From positions 60,236,812 through 60,300,811 of the forward strand of contig OZ026630.1 in assembly GCA_964020975.1 (NCBI GenBank): a DNA stretch of 64,000 nt. Direction: 5' to 3'. This document shows, piece by piece, positions 39,401-50,271 of this stretch (position 1 is its first letter; each line of letters opens with the position of its first letter). The position numbers were made by a program, and so were the translations under genes. The notes under the pieces are model-generated. The model did not search any database. It was given only the letters and a program-made list of their open reading frames with translations, and was not told the DNA's origin. This stretch comes from Hermodice carunculata (taxonomy: Eukaryota; Annelida; Polychaeta; Eunicida; Amphinomidae).

Positions 39401-41150
39401 ATATCAGGAGGTGTTTGGGTATATATATCCTGGGCTTGAACAACAAGATTACGTGTTGAACTGTGGTCTCCTGCAGAGAGAAAGGAAGATGCTATATAGT
39501 GACCACTATTTGTTGCTTCTTCTTCTGATGAACTTGCAACATGTCTGTCATTTTTCATATTTTCATCATCAGATTTCTTTTTGAATTTAGCAAGGGGTTC
39601 AGGTGATTTCATGGTGACATATTCACTCTCAGCATCATGTTCGAGTATTACGCCCTCTTTTGGCTTATCTTTATATGCAGCATATATGTCCTCTGTTCCA
39701 GTGTGCTCCCAGTACATAGAGCCTTGTGATGACAAGGATACCTTTTCCCAGTGCAACTTGTCCTCAGAGTCATTATCACAATTTTCATTCTCATCATTCT
39801 CATCAGTCACCCTAAGTTCAGATGATTCTGTGACTTCAATTTTAAGATCCCCAGTGCCATCTTGACTTGGAGACACACGGATGTGTACTGCTGGCTGCTG
39901 GGTGCACAAGTGCTGCTTTACTTCATGTTCATTTTCTGGCATGTAGTGCCTGCTACCTGTTTTGTGAGGACTATTTTTCACTTTGCTGTTGATATTAGCT
40001 ACTTCACTGCATTCACTCTCACTGTTTGTTTCATACACAGGAGGAAGTGACTTGGGACCAAAACTTTCTGGTTGACACACTTGTTTAACGGTTCTTCCAG
40101 GGGAATTCAAGTCATTTATCTCAACATATCTAACGTCTGAAGCAACTTGTGGAGAAGTTCGCTTTGCTGGCACAGGTTTCAATGGCTGTCTGGTGTTCTG
40201 GGGAAGCAACCTCTGGTTCTCGTGAGGAGCAGCTGCCTTACTAGGAGGCACTTCTTTTGTCTTGGCAGTTTGTTGAGACGGGGGTTGGGGTGGTGGAGGC
40301 AGGACTTGTCTGGCAAAGTTTGGTACTCCCTTTGGCCGCCCGCGGAGTACTGGGCTTGGTTTCTCTACCCTCGATCCCTGCTCTCCATGTTCAGATGTGA
40401 ACTCAGAATTAGTCTGTAGTGGTGCAGAGTGACCTGGCGGTGGGGTGCTTTGTGCAAGAGGTCCTTGTTGGGACCCCTTTCTCTCCTGTACAATTGCTGC
40501 CTGTTCTGCTATCCATTTTTTAAGCTGTCGGTCATCCTTTATCCGAATGCCTTGCCCTTCAGGTGGACTGCCTGGTACAGTCTTTGTCTTCTGCGCTTGT
40601 TTTTTATTTGCCTCTCTTTGTCGCTTGGGAGGTTCATTTGTATATTCCACTTCCTCAGGATCTGGGGCATCCAGGTCAGACAAGGTGTCAAAAGAAGCAT
40701 CATCAAAGAAAGTGTCATCACTATCAGATATTCCACCTTGCTGGCCATTCATGGCTGCCTCCAGAGATATAAGTTTGATGGGAAACCCAGGACTGGTTAC
40801 TGGTTCTTTAGGTGTGGGGGGTACTATTTCAATGATAGGATTGGGTGCTACATGCTGTTGGTCTTGTTCTTGATATTGATGCAGTGGTTGTTTCTGCTTT
40901 TGTTGCAACTGCTTTATTAAAGCTGCATTTAGTTTCGGTTGTTGTTGACTGCATAAACTGACATTGGTTGATTCATCTGGAACACTGTCATACTCTTCGT
41001 CCTCTTTGATCATATCTGCAGGTATAGTTGCATATACTGCAGATTCACTCTCTAGGCCATGCATGTGCTGATGACGTGGGCTAAGTTGCTGCACTTGGGG
41101 TTTCTGTGGGCTTCTGTCTTCATCCATGCTGTCACTCAAGCCATCCCTTG
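36427..41150 (-). CDS. last coding exon of ankyrin-MAGUK gene: PDZ-SH3-GUK core like ZO/TJP
   Basis: A single open exon of 4724 nt starts after an acceptor TTTATATTTCCAG and ends at TAA 36427-36429. It codes residues 602-2175 of the spliced protein. A long disordered acidic/Q-rich linker includes a class-II SH3 ligand VPPLPARN (about 1304). PDZ is at about 1366-1448 (GIFVHRIHPGSDAEQKGLLE, GDQILQVN). SH3 is at about 1460-1531 (GDSFYIRAYFTYENPRGGEM; KMGSWKAF; HGLIPNHQRAEQLA). The GUK domain is at about 1594-1754 (PIVLLGLFADSVRERL; KDKHCVLIV; NSWFSLLKDTI; QNQPVWVQAPEE). These segments closely match ZO-1's PDZ3-SH3-GUK, including the degenerate P-loop, so the GUK should bind protein rather than act as a kinase. 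There is a KSILK PP1-docking-like motif at about 1912. A helical C-terminal segment at about 2089-2139 resembles harmonin-N-like domains. PDZ1, PDZ2 and ZU5 of true ZO proteins are absent. A role in junctional scaffolding is inferred. Confidence 0.93.
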
Positions 41151-42562
41151 CTGGAAATATAAACATAGTGTATGTTTACATCATTGCCACTTCATTAATA
41201 TGCCAAATATATGGGTACAACATACTGCTGACTGCTTTCCAGATTTTAAATATTGCTCCATGGCTTTCCACACCAGAAATGTTAATATTTTCAAGCATTA
41301 TAGTTATAACACATTGACAGACACAATTCAGGTTAAAATCAGATATCATGTCTTGCACAAAAGTACAACTACTACCATGGTATATTATACCACAATTTAA
41401 AGGGGCAAGAATTGTTAGAAACTAACGAAACACTATAAATATGGTTTAGATTACAGTGTTTATATCCCATGGACATTATGTGTTTTCCTCACCACAGGGT
41501 ACATCTGGCCTCTTCTGGCTCTAAAACCACATGTTGCTAGTGTCTCATGCTGATATCCAGCCTTAAATTTGGTACATTTTTTCTGTACATGTACAACACA
41601 CACTTGGACACGAAATGCTAATACTCCATATGAATGAAACCTACTTGTCAAAAAGTCTCCCTGCTGACAAAACAAGCTAACAAAACAGAAAGCCGGGGAT
41701 CAGTATTCTCTCAAACCTGGCATTCACTCCATTCATGCGTGCATAAAAACATGAAAAATGGCACAAGCAACATAACAAAATGTGGTCTGTAAAAGGGGGC
41801 GGCTTCATTATATGGTGGTGTCCAAAGAAAAAAAAACTCTGAATGTGGTTTTGCTTGAATGTAATACAAACCTGGTCAAGTATTTCATAAACCAGATACC
41901 CAGTGCCCAATGCCTGAATCAGACATCCCACAAGCTGCAACCAATTAGTGGGTGATAAAAACCACAAACCTGTGTCTGTTTGTATCACATATCTGTTGAT
42001 CGGGAGCATTTGAGCGGTTGGGATAGCCAGGCAGTTCAAATTTTAACTTTTTGAATGATTTTTCAACAACAGGAAGTTCAATGACAGAAACTATACTTTG
42101 CCATAGATTGAGTCTGAGGGGTTCATGTAAGTTCATGGAAGATGATACCTCAAAATTACTTCCATTGGAGCATTACAGACCAAATTATTTTGAATAGTAC
42201 TTCACAATTGGCTTGAGCTCTTGAGTGTAATACTTATGTCAACATATGGGGACCATGTGGTTCCATCAGCCTTTTATACTCCTCCTGCCCCTTGAATCTA
42301 TATAAGTAAAACATAGCTGTTATAATCCACCAAAGAATTTTCCTTCAGAGAGCTCATATTTTCTTCTTCCCACCTATTCATGTCCACCTGACCACCTTAT
42401 CAGTCTAATGTTATTTTGTAGTTCATATCACGCTTGCTTATAATTTCAAAATAACTGCAACTGTTTAGCTGTTCAATGGTTTAGACAAAAATTTTGAATA
42501 TATGTACTTTGCCAAGCCACAATAATGATGGTTGTCCATAGAAATGCATGTTTAAACTATTG

Positions 42563-43330
42563 CAAGCAATAAACAAAAGGACTGTCACTGGCCTGTACTC
42601 AGCTGACCTTGGATACACAGAGTAAAGTGGTCAGAATAATATCAAGGTCAGCTTTCTATATTATCATCACTGTTTCCAATATCGAAGTCTCAATTCACTC
42701 AGTCCTGAGTAATGCTTGACGCAAGTGAACACACAAACATTGGTTAGAAAAAAAATGGAGAAAAAAATTGCAACACCACTGTTGGACAAATTATGTCCTA
42801 GGAATCCCCAGAATCCAATACACAGAATTCTCTAGGGCTAAAGATGTGTGTTCCCATTGGCTTGCATGTTAAATTAACCTTCATATTAAAAGACAACTTT
42901 TGCAACCGCCAGAATGAAATTTATGTGAACATTTCAACTATGTACATAATTTCACCACACAAATTTTGCTGTCTCTACGATGAGTGGTTTTAAAGTTTTT
43001 AAGCTGTAAATTGCAATGAAAAGTAATGGGATTACACAACTCTAGCCCTGAATGATGGAAATGCACTCTTCAGGAGAGCAGTAAAAGTTTCTGTTCTTGC
43101 TCTTCCCTATTTTAAAGCTATAAACCGTGTAGTTTCGGATAAGATTTGTTAATCTTTTACCCACCCCCATCCACCCACCCCCCGAAAAAATGCACACACA
43201 ATATTTAATAGAACATCAATGATGCACAATCCTTTGAACAACCTTAATAAAGACCCACCCCAGGTACATCCCAACCAACTTCTAAGTGGTTCTGTTTGGC
43301 GGCTTTAGACATGAAGTCTAAAATTATATT
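42563..43330 (+). repeat. copy of the dispersed higher-order repeat family
   Basis: Shares the start AACAAAAGGACTGTCACTGGCC...CTCAGCTGACCTTGG and body phrases such as ACCCACCCCAGGTACATCCC and AAAATGGAGAAAAAAATTGC with the element at 27424-31248. Confidence 0.6.
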
Positions 43331-43401
43331 TGTGTCTTTTTGTCCAGACCAACTCCCTAGTAGCTATTACCCTATTCTGCAGTCCAAACGCTTTACTCTC
43401 C

Positions 43402-43423
43402 ATAGGCCAACCTGTCACTGTTT

Positions 43424-43500
<77 letters not shown>

Positions 43501-43518
43501 ATATACATATATACATAT

Positions 43519-43596
<78 letters not shown>

Positions 43597-44660
43597 GTCT
43601 AGTACAGGGGTACCCAGAAGTGTGTTGATGCACTTTTGAAGCAGTTGCCCAAGCACTTTTAAAGAAAAGATTTTAATATCTCACCAAAAACAAAACAAAA
43701 AATTGAATTCATGATGGTGACTGTCCACGAAGTGCCAGTGCAAGAACTACAGTATATGCATGGTCTGTTTTGCGTGAGCCCGAAATTAGGCGGCTTATGC
43801 ATTTTAAACCTGTTGGAGCTGGTTAGGTAGGCTGGCGATAATTTCATACATTGCCATAGTCAAGACGGGGAGTTATCATAGAGGTGTTTACTAGATGGTG
43901 ACACTCGAGACCCCTGACTTTTAATGAATTTTTCAATTTGGGTACCTGTAGGTTAATGCATGCATTGCTATTAAGTACCATGAAAGTCAATGGGGATTGC
44001 AATGGTAAATCACATTTCAGACTTCTCCAAAACCGTCAACCAGATTCACCTCATACTTGGTGGGGATGTACCTTGGGTGGGTCTCTTCGGATTTTTTTAA
44101 TTGGTCACGTTCCAATGATTTTTAGATTTTTTAAATGAATTTCTGTTGTCCATAACCGCTTAGCAAATTGCTATGAAATAGGATCGAACACGTATGGAGA
44201 CTCCCCGACCTTAATTTGTCCAACAGGTGGCGTTACAATTGTTTTCCTTTTTTTTATGAATTTTTGTGTGTTTTCGCCATTTTCAACTTCTTCCCCAAAG
44301 TGTTATTCAGATTGTTCTGAAACTTGGTGGAAATGTAGCCTGTGGGAGGATAAAACTAAGTTTTTTTACCAGTTGGTGGTGCTTCAAATCCCTGACTTAT
44401 AATGAATTTTGGTACTTGTCGGTTAATGCATACATTCGACCATATTCACTTTAAACTTGGTGGGAATGCACCTTGGATGGGTCTCTATTGAGTTGATTTA
44501 AATAGTCATGCTCCAGTCATATGTTAGATTTTTAATGGTGTTTTTTGGGGGGTGGGGATTCATATTTTGGTAAAATCTTAAAAGATCTTCTCCAAAACCA
44601 CTTGGCCAATTGACCCCAGACCTTAATTTGTACAACAGTTGGCACTGCGATTATCTAATT
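43402..44660 (+). repeat. left arm of ~1-kb inverted repeat flanking the ankyrin exon
   Basis: The core 43665-44660 is almost identical to the complement of 47845-48836. Open frames of 62 and 66 residues are exactly preserved in both arms, and the only difference I noticed in the stretch compared by eye is GCCATAGTC against GCCATAATC. The outer junction GGCCAACCTGTCACTGTTTA next to TA repeats is also shared. The left arm additionally carries a longer TA run and about 72 bp (43592-43663) missing on the right. The sequence belongs to the CCACCAAGTTT repeat family. Confidence 0.95.
43424..43591. repeat. (TA)n microsatellite with ATACATAT interruptions
   Basis: About 168 bp of TA with a central block of TATACA variants. 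The matching place in the right arm has only about 24 bp of TA (48837-48860). Confidence 0.97.
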
Positions 44661-44924
44661 TTCAACTTCTTCCCCAAAGAAACAACTGGCTAAACGGTTT
44701 AAGAGAAGCATATATTATCAAGATTCTTCCAAAAAAGGAACAAGAAAAACAAAATCATAAAAATATCAATTGAGTGTATATTTTGTATACACTTGGTTGA
44801 GACCCACCACAGGTAGATGTTCACCAAATTTGAAGAAGATCCGACAGGCAAGTCGACTAGGCTGAAAAAGTTAAGGACTTCCTTATATTTGCCACTTCAA
44901 TTATCTCAGGAAATCTTTGCAGTT

Positions 44925-45075
44925 TTTTGTGTGTGTGTGTGTGTTTTTTGTTTTTGTTTTGTTTTGTTATGTTTTTTTTGGGGGGGGGTGTTTTTTTTCC
45001 GGGTTTTTTTTTTTTTGTTTTTGTTTTTGTTTTTTTTGTTTTTGTTTTTTTTTTTTGTTTTTTTTTGTTTTTCTT
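44925..45075 (+). repeat. T/G-rich low-complexity tract
   Basis: (GT)n, then long T runs separated by G, such as TTTTTGTTTTTG, within the intron. The minus-strand transcript would read as an A/C-rich tract. Confidence 0.9.
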
Positions 45076-45513
45076 TCACCTTGAAGTAAACCAAAAGCGT
45101 AAATCTTGTTCTGATTAGTCCGCACGAAAACCCAGATACCTACCACTGAATTTACTGAGCTCATAATCATGAAATTTACATGAAGATAAGAAACATTTCC
45201 TTTTCCAATATGTACCCATATGTAATTCAATTTAGTAACACGGGCAAATGGCTATTTGTAAATGCAAATTGTGGTATATCTCAGTGTTCACTGCAGCTCA
45301 AAGTTAGCATTTTTTTATGTTGCTGCCTGCCTTTGTTTCGGATTTCTTTCTCAAAATAAACATTTTTTCTATAAACGGTGTTTAATACATATATGTAGAA
45401 TATAAGACAGAATGCTACTTTTTTATCAATGCTACAACTAAAATAATTGTTTTATCACATGCATAATGTATTTGACATAAAAATGTGTGAAGTGACTCAT
45501 CGTAATTAATTAC

Positions 45514-47317
45514 CTAAAGATCCGGAGTTTCTTGGTGTCACATCCCACAAGCTCGACGTATCACTGTCCACTGAATTCTCAGGTCTCACATCTGGACCTG
45601 ATTTATTCCGTTTACGTTTTACATCATCTGGTGACATAGGGCCAGTTTTTCTGAACTGCTTTTTGGGGCGTTTCGTCGCCTCGATGATATCTAAAGACAG
45701 GGCTCTGCGCCCTTTGAATTGCCTGGCTGTCTTGGGTATGTCATCATATTGGCTTGAATCAGAACTGGTATTGTCTCTCAGCTTTTCACTACTCCTCCTG
45801 GTGCTTCTCCTTCGTGAGCCGCGTGCACCTGGTGACGTCTCCGCTCCTGTAGATGTGTCTCCATCAACTCTGGCATAAATGTTATGAACTTCGAATGTTC
45901 CTGAGGATCTACCACTAGAATTTCGCCGCACTACCCTGTCTGTCGGCAGCGTGTGAAAGTTACCTTGGTCTAACGAATTGAATCGCCCTCTGGGTCCAAG
46001 TGGATTAAGATAACCATCTTCCGCGTATACACCACCAGGTGACATGGGTGGACTCTTGTGTGACATAAATAACCCTGGAGTACTTGTTGCACGTCCTATG
46101 CGGCCGCCTGGAAAAGTAGCCATGTTTGATGTTGAATTGGCCCTCACTGGAACGGGTTTAGCAAGAGATGTGGTAAAACCTCTAGCTTCCATCTCAAGAA
46201 CTTCACTGATTTCTTGCTCTCTGAGCTCTGCAGCCTTCTTCAACATTTGCGCAGTGACTGTATCTCCCACTGTAACAAGATCTATTGGTTTGTTTTTATC
46301 ATTATCCTCAACAAGAGGATCAGCACCAGCATCTACCAACAAATCCACAACTTTTTGAAATTCATTGCGAGCCGCCAAATGAAGAGGAGTTTCTCCTCTG
46401 CCATTACATCCATTAACTACTGCTCCATATTCAAGCAACGTGTGAACAGTTTCAGTAAAGTCATCTTTGCTTTTCATTCCATATGGATCACACTCATTTA
46501 GTACTGCACAATGGAGAGGACTCTCTCCTTCTGAATCGCGCATGTTGACATCAGCCCCAAGCTGTTCCAACAGAGATAAGACAGTTTCGAAATGCCCCTG
46601 CTCAGCAGCCACATGCAAAGGGGCTTTCTCACGAGCACCTTCATAGCATGGGACTTTAATATTCACGTTTACTTCGTGGAGGCAGAAAAGTCGCACTAAG
46701 GGGACATGTCCTTCCTTTGCCGCGATGTGGATTGGAATAGCACCATCTCCATCCTTTTTGTACAAATCCCCGCAATACTGAATCAAAAGCTTTACCAGCT
46801 CCACGTGTCCGTACTTTGTGGCAATATGCATAGGAGTGTTTTCATGTATATCTGCAAGATTTGGCTGAGCTCCTCTTGCAAGAAGCATCTTTGCCATTCT
46901 GTAGTCAGCACGTGCCACAGCAAAGTGGAGGGCGCTCCTGCCCTTGTGATCCTGAATACTCAGGTCTGCGTTGAAGGACAAAATGGCGTCAACAGTACCA
47001 CTTAAGCCATGCTTTGCTGCTGTCAACAATACTGTTGTAGTTTTGGTTCTTCTCCCAGTCCCCTTCTGGTGCACATAGTTCACGTTTATTTCATGGGTAC
47101 CAATGAAGTATTTGAGGATACTGGGGTCCTCTAGAGTGGCGGCCACAATAAGAGGACAATCAGTCTGGTCTGTGGCAAGTCTCTTGATGTCAGATGTACA
47201 CACATCCTTTATCTTGTCTTTCGATCGCAGACTTATTGCTAAAATTTCGTGAACCTTTCTGTGGTCATTGGTTTCCACAGCAATCAGCAGCTGTGGACCA
47301 TGGGTTCGCTTCCCCAT
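45514..47317 (-). CDS. first coding exon of ankyrin-MAGUK gene: ankyrin-repeat domain
   Basis: The exon runs 45514-47359. A 42-nt 5' UTR piece follows the acceptor TTTTTCTTTGCAG and contains an in-frame TGA, so the ATG at 47317 (context CAATATGG) is the start. It codes residues 1-601 plus one base. About nine ankyrin repeats span residues 7-365, with TPLH-type cores: RSALHFAVAR (128), NTPMHIATKYGHVELVKLLI (160), IPIHIAAKEG (194), APLHVAAEQGHFETVLSLL (232), ESPLHCAV (265) and ETPLHLAARNEFQKVVDLLV (309). A disordered S/R-rich tail has basic clusters SRRRSTRRSS (501) and KRPKKQFRK...KRKRNK (549-572) that could be nuclear-localisation signals. Without splicing, the frame stops two codons after the donor (LGN*), giving a 603-residue ankyrin-only form. 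Confidence 0.93.
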
Positions 47318-47359
47318 ATTGTTGAACTTATCCTCTTCCTCTCATAATCGGCTTTGGTT
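47318..47359 (-). other. 5' UTR part of the ankyrin exon
   Basis: Lies between the acceptor GTTTTTCTTTGCAG and the start codon, with an in-frame TGA. At least one upstream non-coding exon and promoter must lie further right but are not located. Confidence 0.7.
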
Positions 47360-47844
47360 CTGCAAAGAAAAACAAACGGAGTATAAACATTCATGCTCTA
47401 ACATTTCTGTTTCCGAATTCACCCTCTGCATGTAAAGACTATTATCCGTGTCGCTTGTAACAACGACACCGATGAAACAGGAGAGCTGTGATAGTCCTGT
47501 GTCAGCTGATATTTCTGGCACAGACTGACTTGGTTTTGTAAACTTCAGAATAACATTAAGGTCACCTTTATTTAAGACTATCTTCACTGTTTATAATATC
47601 TGGCTTCACTATACAGTTCATGAATCATTCTTTACATGAGAAGCTAAAGAATTCACAAATGCCAAGATATGTGTCTACATGTCAGTATTTGTTTAAAACT
47701 AGAAAGTGACAGCACCACCATATAGTGAAAAAGGTTGGTGGAGATCAAGTCCAGGTACATTCCTACTAAGTTTCAACATGACCCAACATGCTGCATGGGA
47801 GATGTCAAAAAAAGTGAAAACATACAAAAATTGTCAATAAATTA

Positions 47845-48885
47845 GATAATCGCAGTGCCAACTGTTGTACAAATTAAGGTCTGGGGTCAATTGGCCAAGT
47901 GGTTTTGGAGAAGATCTTTTAAGATTTTACCAAAATATGAATCCCCACCCCCCAAAAAACACCATTAAAAATCTAACATATGACTGGAGCATGACTATTT
48001 AAATCAACTCAATAGAGACCCATCCAAGGTGCATTCCCACCAAGTTTAAAGTGAATATGGTCGAATGTATGCATTAACCGACAAGTACCAAAATTCATTA
48101 TAAGTCAGGGATTTGAAGCACCACCAACTGGTAAAAAAACTTAGTTTTATCCTCCCACAGGCTACATTTCCACCAAGTTTCAGAACAATCTGAATAACAC
48201 TTTGGGGAAGAAGTTGAAAATGGCGAAAACACACAAAAATTCATAAAAAAAAGGAAAACAATTGTAACGCCACCTGTTGGACAAATTAAGGTCGGGGAGT
48301 CTCCATACGTGTTCGATCCTATTTCATAGCAATTTGCTAAGCGGTTATGGACAACAGAAATTCATTTAAAAAATCTAAAAATCATTGGAACGTGACCAAT
48401 TAAAAAAATCCGAAGAGACCCACCCAAGGTACATCCCCACCAAGTATGAGGTGAATCTGGTTGACGGTTTTGGAGAAGTCTGAAATGTGATTTACCATTG
48501 CAATCCCCATTGACTTTCATGGTACTTAATAGCAATGCATGCATTAACCTACAGGTACCCAAATTGAAAAATTCATTAAAAGTCAGGGGTCTCGAGTGTC
48601 ACCATCTAGTAAACACCTCTATGATAACTCCCCGTCTTGATTATGGCAATGTATGAAATTATCGCCAGCCTACCTAACCAGCTCCAACAGGTTTAAAATG
48701 CATAAGCCGCCTAATTTCGGGCTCACGCAAAACAGACCATGCATATACTGTAGTTCTTGCACTGGCACTTCGTGGACAGTCACCATCATGAATTCAATTT
48801 TTTGTTTTGTTTTTGGTGAGATATTAAAATCTTTTCATATATATATATATATATATATATGTTAAACAGTGACAGGTTGGCCTTT
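47845..48885 (-). repeat. right arm of ~1-kb inverted repeat flanking the ankyrin exon
   Basis: Complementary to 43402-44660 over about 1 kb with near-perfect identity. The inner boundary is at the ATTAGATAATCGCAGTGCCA phrase, and the outer boundary is just past a short TA run and GTTAAACAGTGACAGGTTGG. It lies in the presumed 5' UTR intron of the ankyrin-MAGUK gene. Sequence further right (48886-48975) ends with ACGGACGGACGAC and a decayed AGTCAGCTGAACT hairpin of the dispersed repeat family. Confidence 0.95.
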
Positions 48886-48975
48886 GGAGAAGTCGAAAAT
48901 GTAAATTGTGGACGGACGGACGACTGACCATCCTACAAGCTCTGCTGAATGGCAAGTCAGCTGAACTAAAAATGC

Positions 48976-49800
48976 GCCACATGGACAGAACATTGTTTGA
49001 TATGACCATCTGTGAAAATTCCAAAGCGACATTTATGTCACATCTTGAAATTCCAGTGCAACAAATACACGCATGTGTACGACAAATGTCACCACTGACG
49101 CCTCATAACAAGTGTCTCTGCAAACACACGCCAGTAATCTGGGTTGCAGGAATGATGCTGCCAAACATTTCCTGTTAAAATTAACTTTCTTACAGCATTT
49201 ACCGCTGTCAAAAATATTTGTGAAAACAAGGATTTTTTGTGTCAGGTTGTTTGTTTGTTTTTGTTGTTTTTTAGGGGGTGTTTGTTTGTTTGTTTGTTTG
49301 TTTGTTTGTTTTTTTTTGCAATTTCATGAGTTTTGTACATATGGTATAAATTCATATTTCTAAAAAAATTTCATCCATACAAGCTAAAGACTCGATAAAA
49401 ATTCCCCAATAAGACTGTCCGCATGAGGTAGATATACCTCTTAACCTTTGTGTGAAGATGTTGCCTTGTATTTTTTTTCTCTGTGTTTGTGACGTTCATA
49501 GCACATGGCCGTCTCCTACTAATACCCCATTGGGTATATTATTTCCATTGATAACATACATTGCTCCGAGATCGTACACTTCAAATGAAGTCTGATATGC
49601 AGAATAGCAGTTCTTTTGATCAAGCTTATTAATATTCTACATGTCATCACCCTGAAAGATACATACATAGACATCCCGTAATACAAAGTGATTTCTAATA
49701 AATAAGACGGTGCGAACTTGTCATGAAAGAAATAACATTTCACAGAAAATTATTTATACCTTTTTAGACTGTCTCGAATTCGGTTATTTTGTCCTCGCAG
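48976..49800. other. no gene recognised; (TTTG)n at 49276-49308
   Basis: Unique-looking AT-rich sequence with a short TTTG repeat. No supported coding. Confidence 0.4.
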
Positions 49801-50271
49801 TTTGTAAAAACGAAATCCTCTCCTCCAGAAAAGATAGTATCCATATTGATGTCACAAGATGTTGAGAAGTATGCAATATGCGTGCTTTTGTTGCGGCAAC
49901 AATTTAAGTCGACCAAAGGCAAATTGAAAAGCAAAGCCAAAGATGCATGGGACACGGTCCCAGGCAAAATGAGCGATTCTAACTTTAACCCTTTTCCATT
50001 CGAAATAATTATGATTCAGTTGACGTGGGTGGAGTGCTTTACATTCAGTTTGTACCAGAGACAGCCTGGGGCTCAGTGTCCACAAAGATTTCATCTGCTG
50101 GTCCCATTCAAAATGTTTTCTATGAACAAGAAATTTAAGAACAAAACCAAACAGACGGAACTTGACCTCCTTCAGCAGGTCTGTTTGAACGAGGCATGGT
50201 TAATTGTCTCCCGCGTGATTGCCGGTGTGAGCAAAAACAGTGTTGCCCTCAGGAGAGCTTTTCAGAGATAA
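49801..50271 (+). CDS. possible last coding exon (157 aa), unknown protein
   Basis: A strong acceptor, TTATTTTGTCCTCGCAG, ends at 49800 and opens a 157-codon frame to TAA at 50269-50271. There is no ATG near the start, which suits an internal or terminal exon. The product is basic (FKSTKGKLKSKAKDAWDTVP; MNKKFKNKTKQTELDLLQQV) with hydrophobic stretches, and ends SKNSVALRRAFQR. I do not recognise a domain. Upstream exons were not found, and a repeat arm of the neighbouring gene lies 0.9 kb to the left on the other strand. It could be a terminal exon or a decaying pseudogene. Confidence 0.4.
   Translation, partial: FVKTKSSPPEKIVSILMSQDVEKYAICVLLLRQQFKSTKGKLKSKAKDAWDTVPGKMSDSNFNPFPFEIIMIQLTWVECFTFSLYQRQPGAQCPQRFHLLVPFKMFSMNKKFKNKTKQTELDLLQQVCLNEAWLIVSRVIAGVSKNSVALRRAFQR

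Larger units (their letters stand above)
41151..45513 (-). other. intron of the ankyrin-MAGUK gene
   Basis: Donor GTAATT at 45513 and acceptor ...TTTATATTTCCAG ending at 41151. Both leave phase 1, so codon G|CA (Ala) is rebuilt. The intron holds a piece of the 27-31 kb repeat family (about 42563-43330), a large TA microsatellite, the left arm of the inverted repeat and a T/G-rich tract at about 44925-45075. A small additional exon inside cannot be excluded. Confidence 0.8.

Noticed and set aside
36449-40920. Plus-strand open frames of up to 163 residues
   Set aside because: They are antisense shadows of the long MAGUK exon with no domains of their own.
44266-44454. 62-residue frame exactly duplicated at 48046-48234 on the other strand
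   Set aside because: Its identity comes from the inverted repeat arms of a non-coding repeat family, not from protein conservation.
45663-47005. Plus-strand open frames over the ankyrin exon
   Set aside because: They are antisense shadows of the ankyrin-repeat coding.
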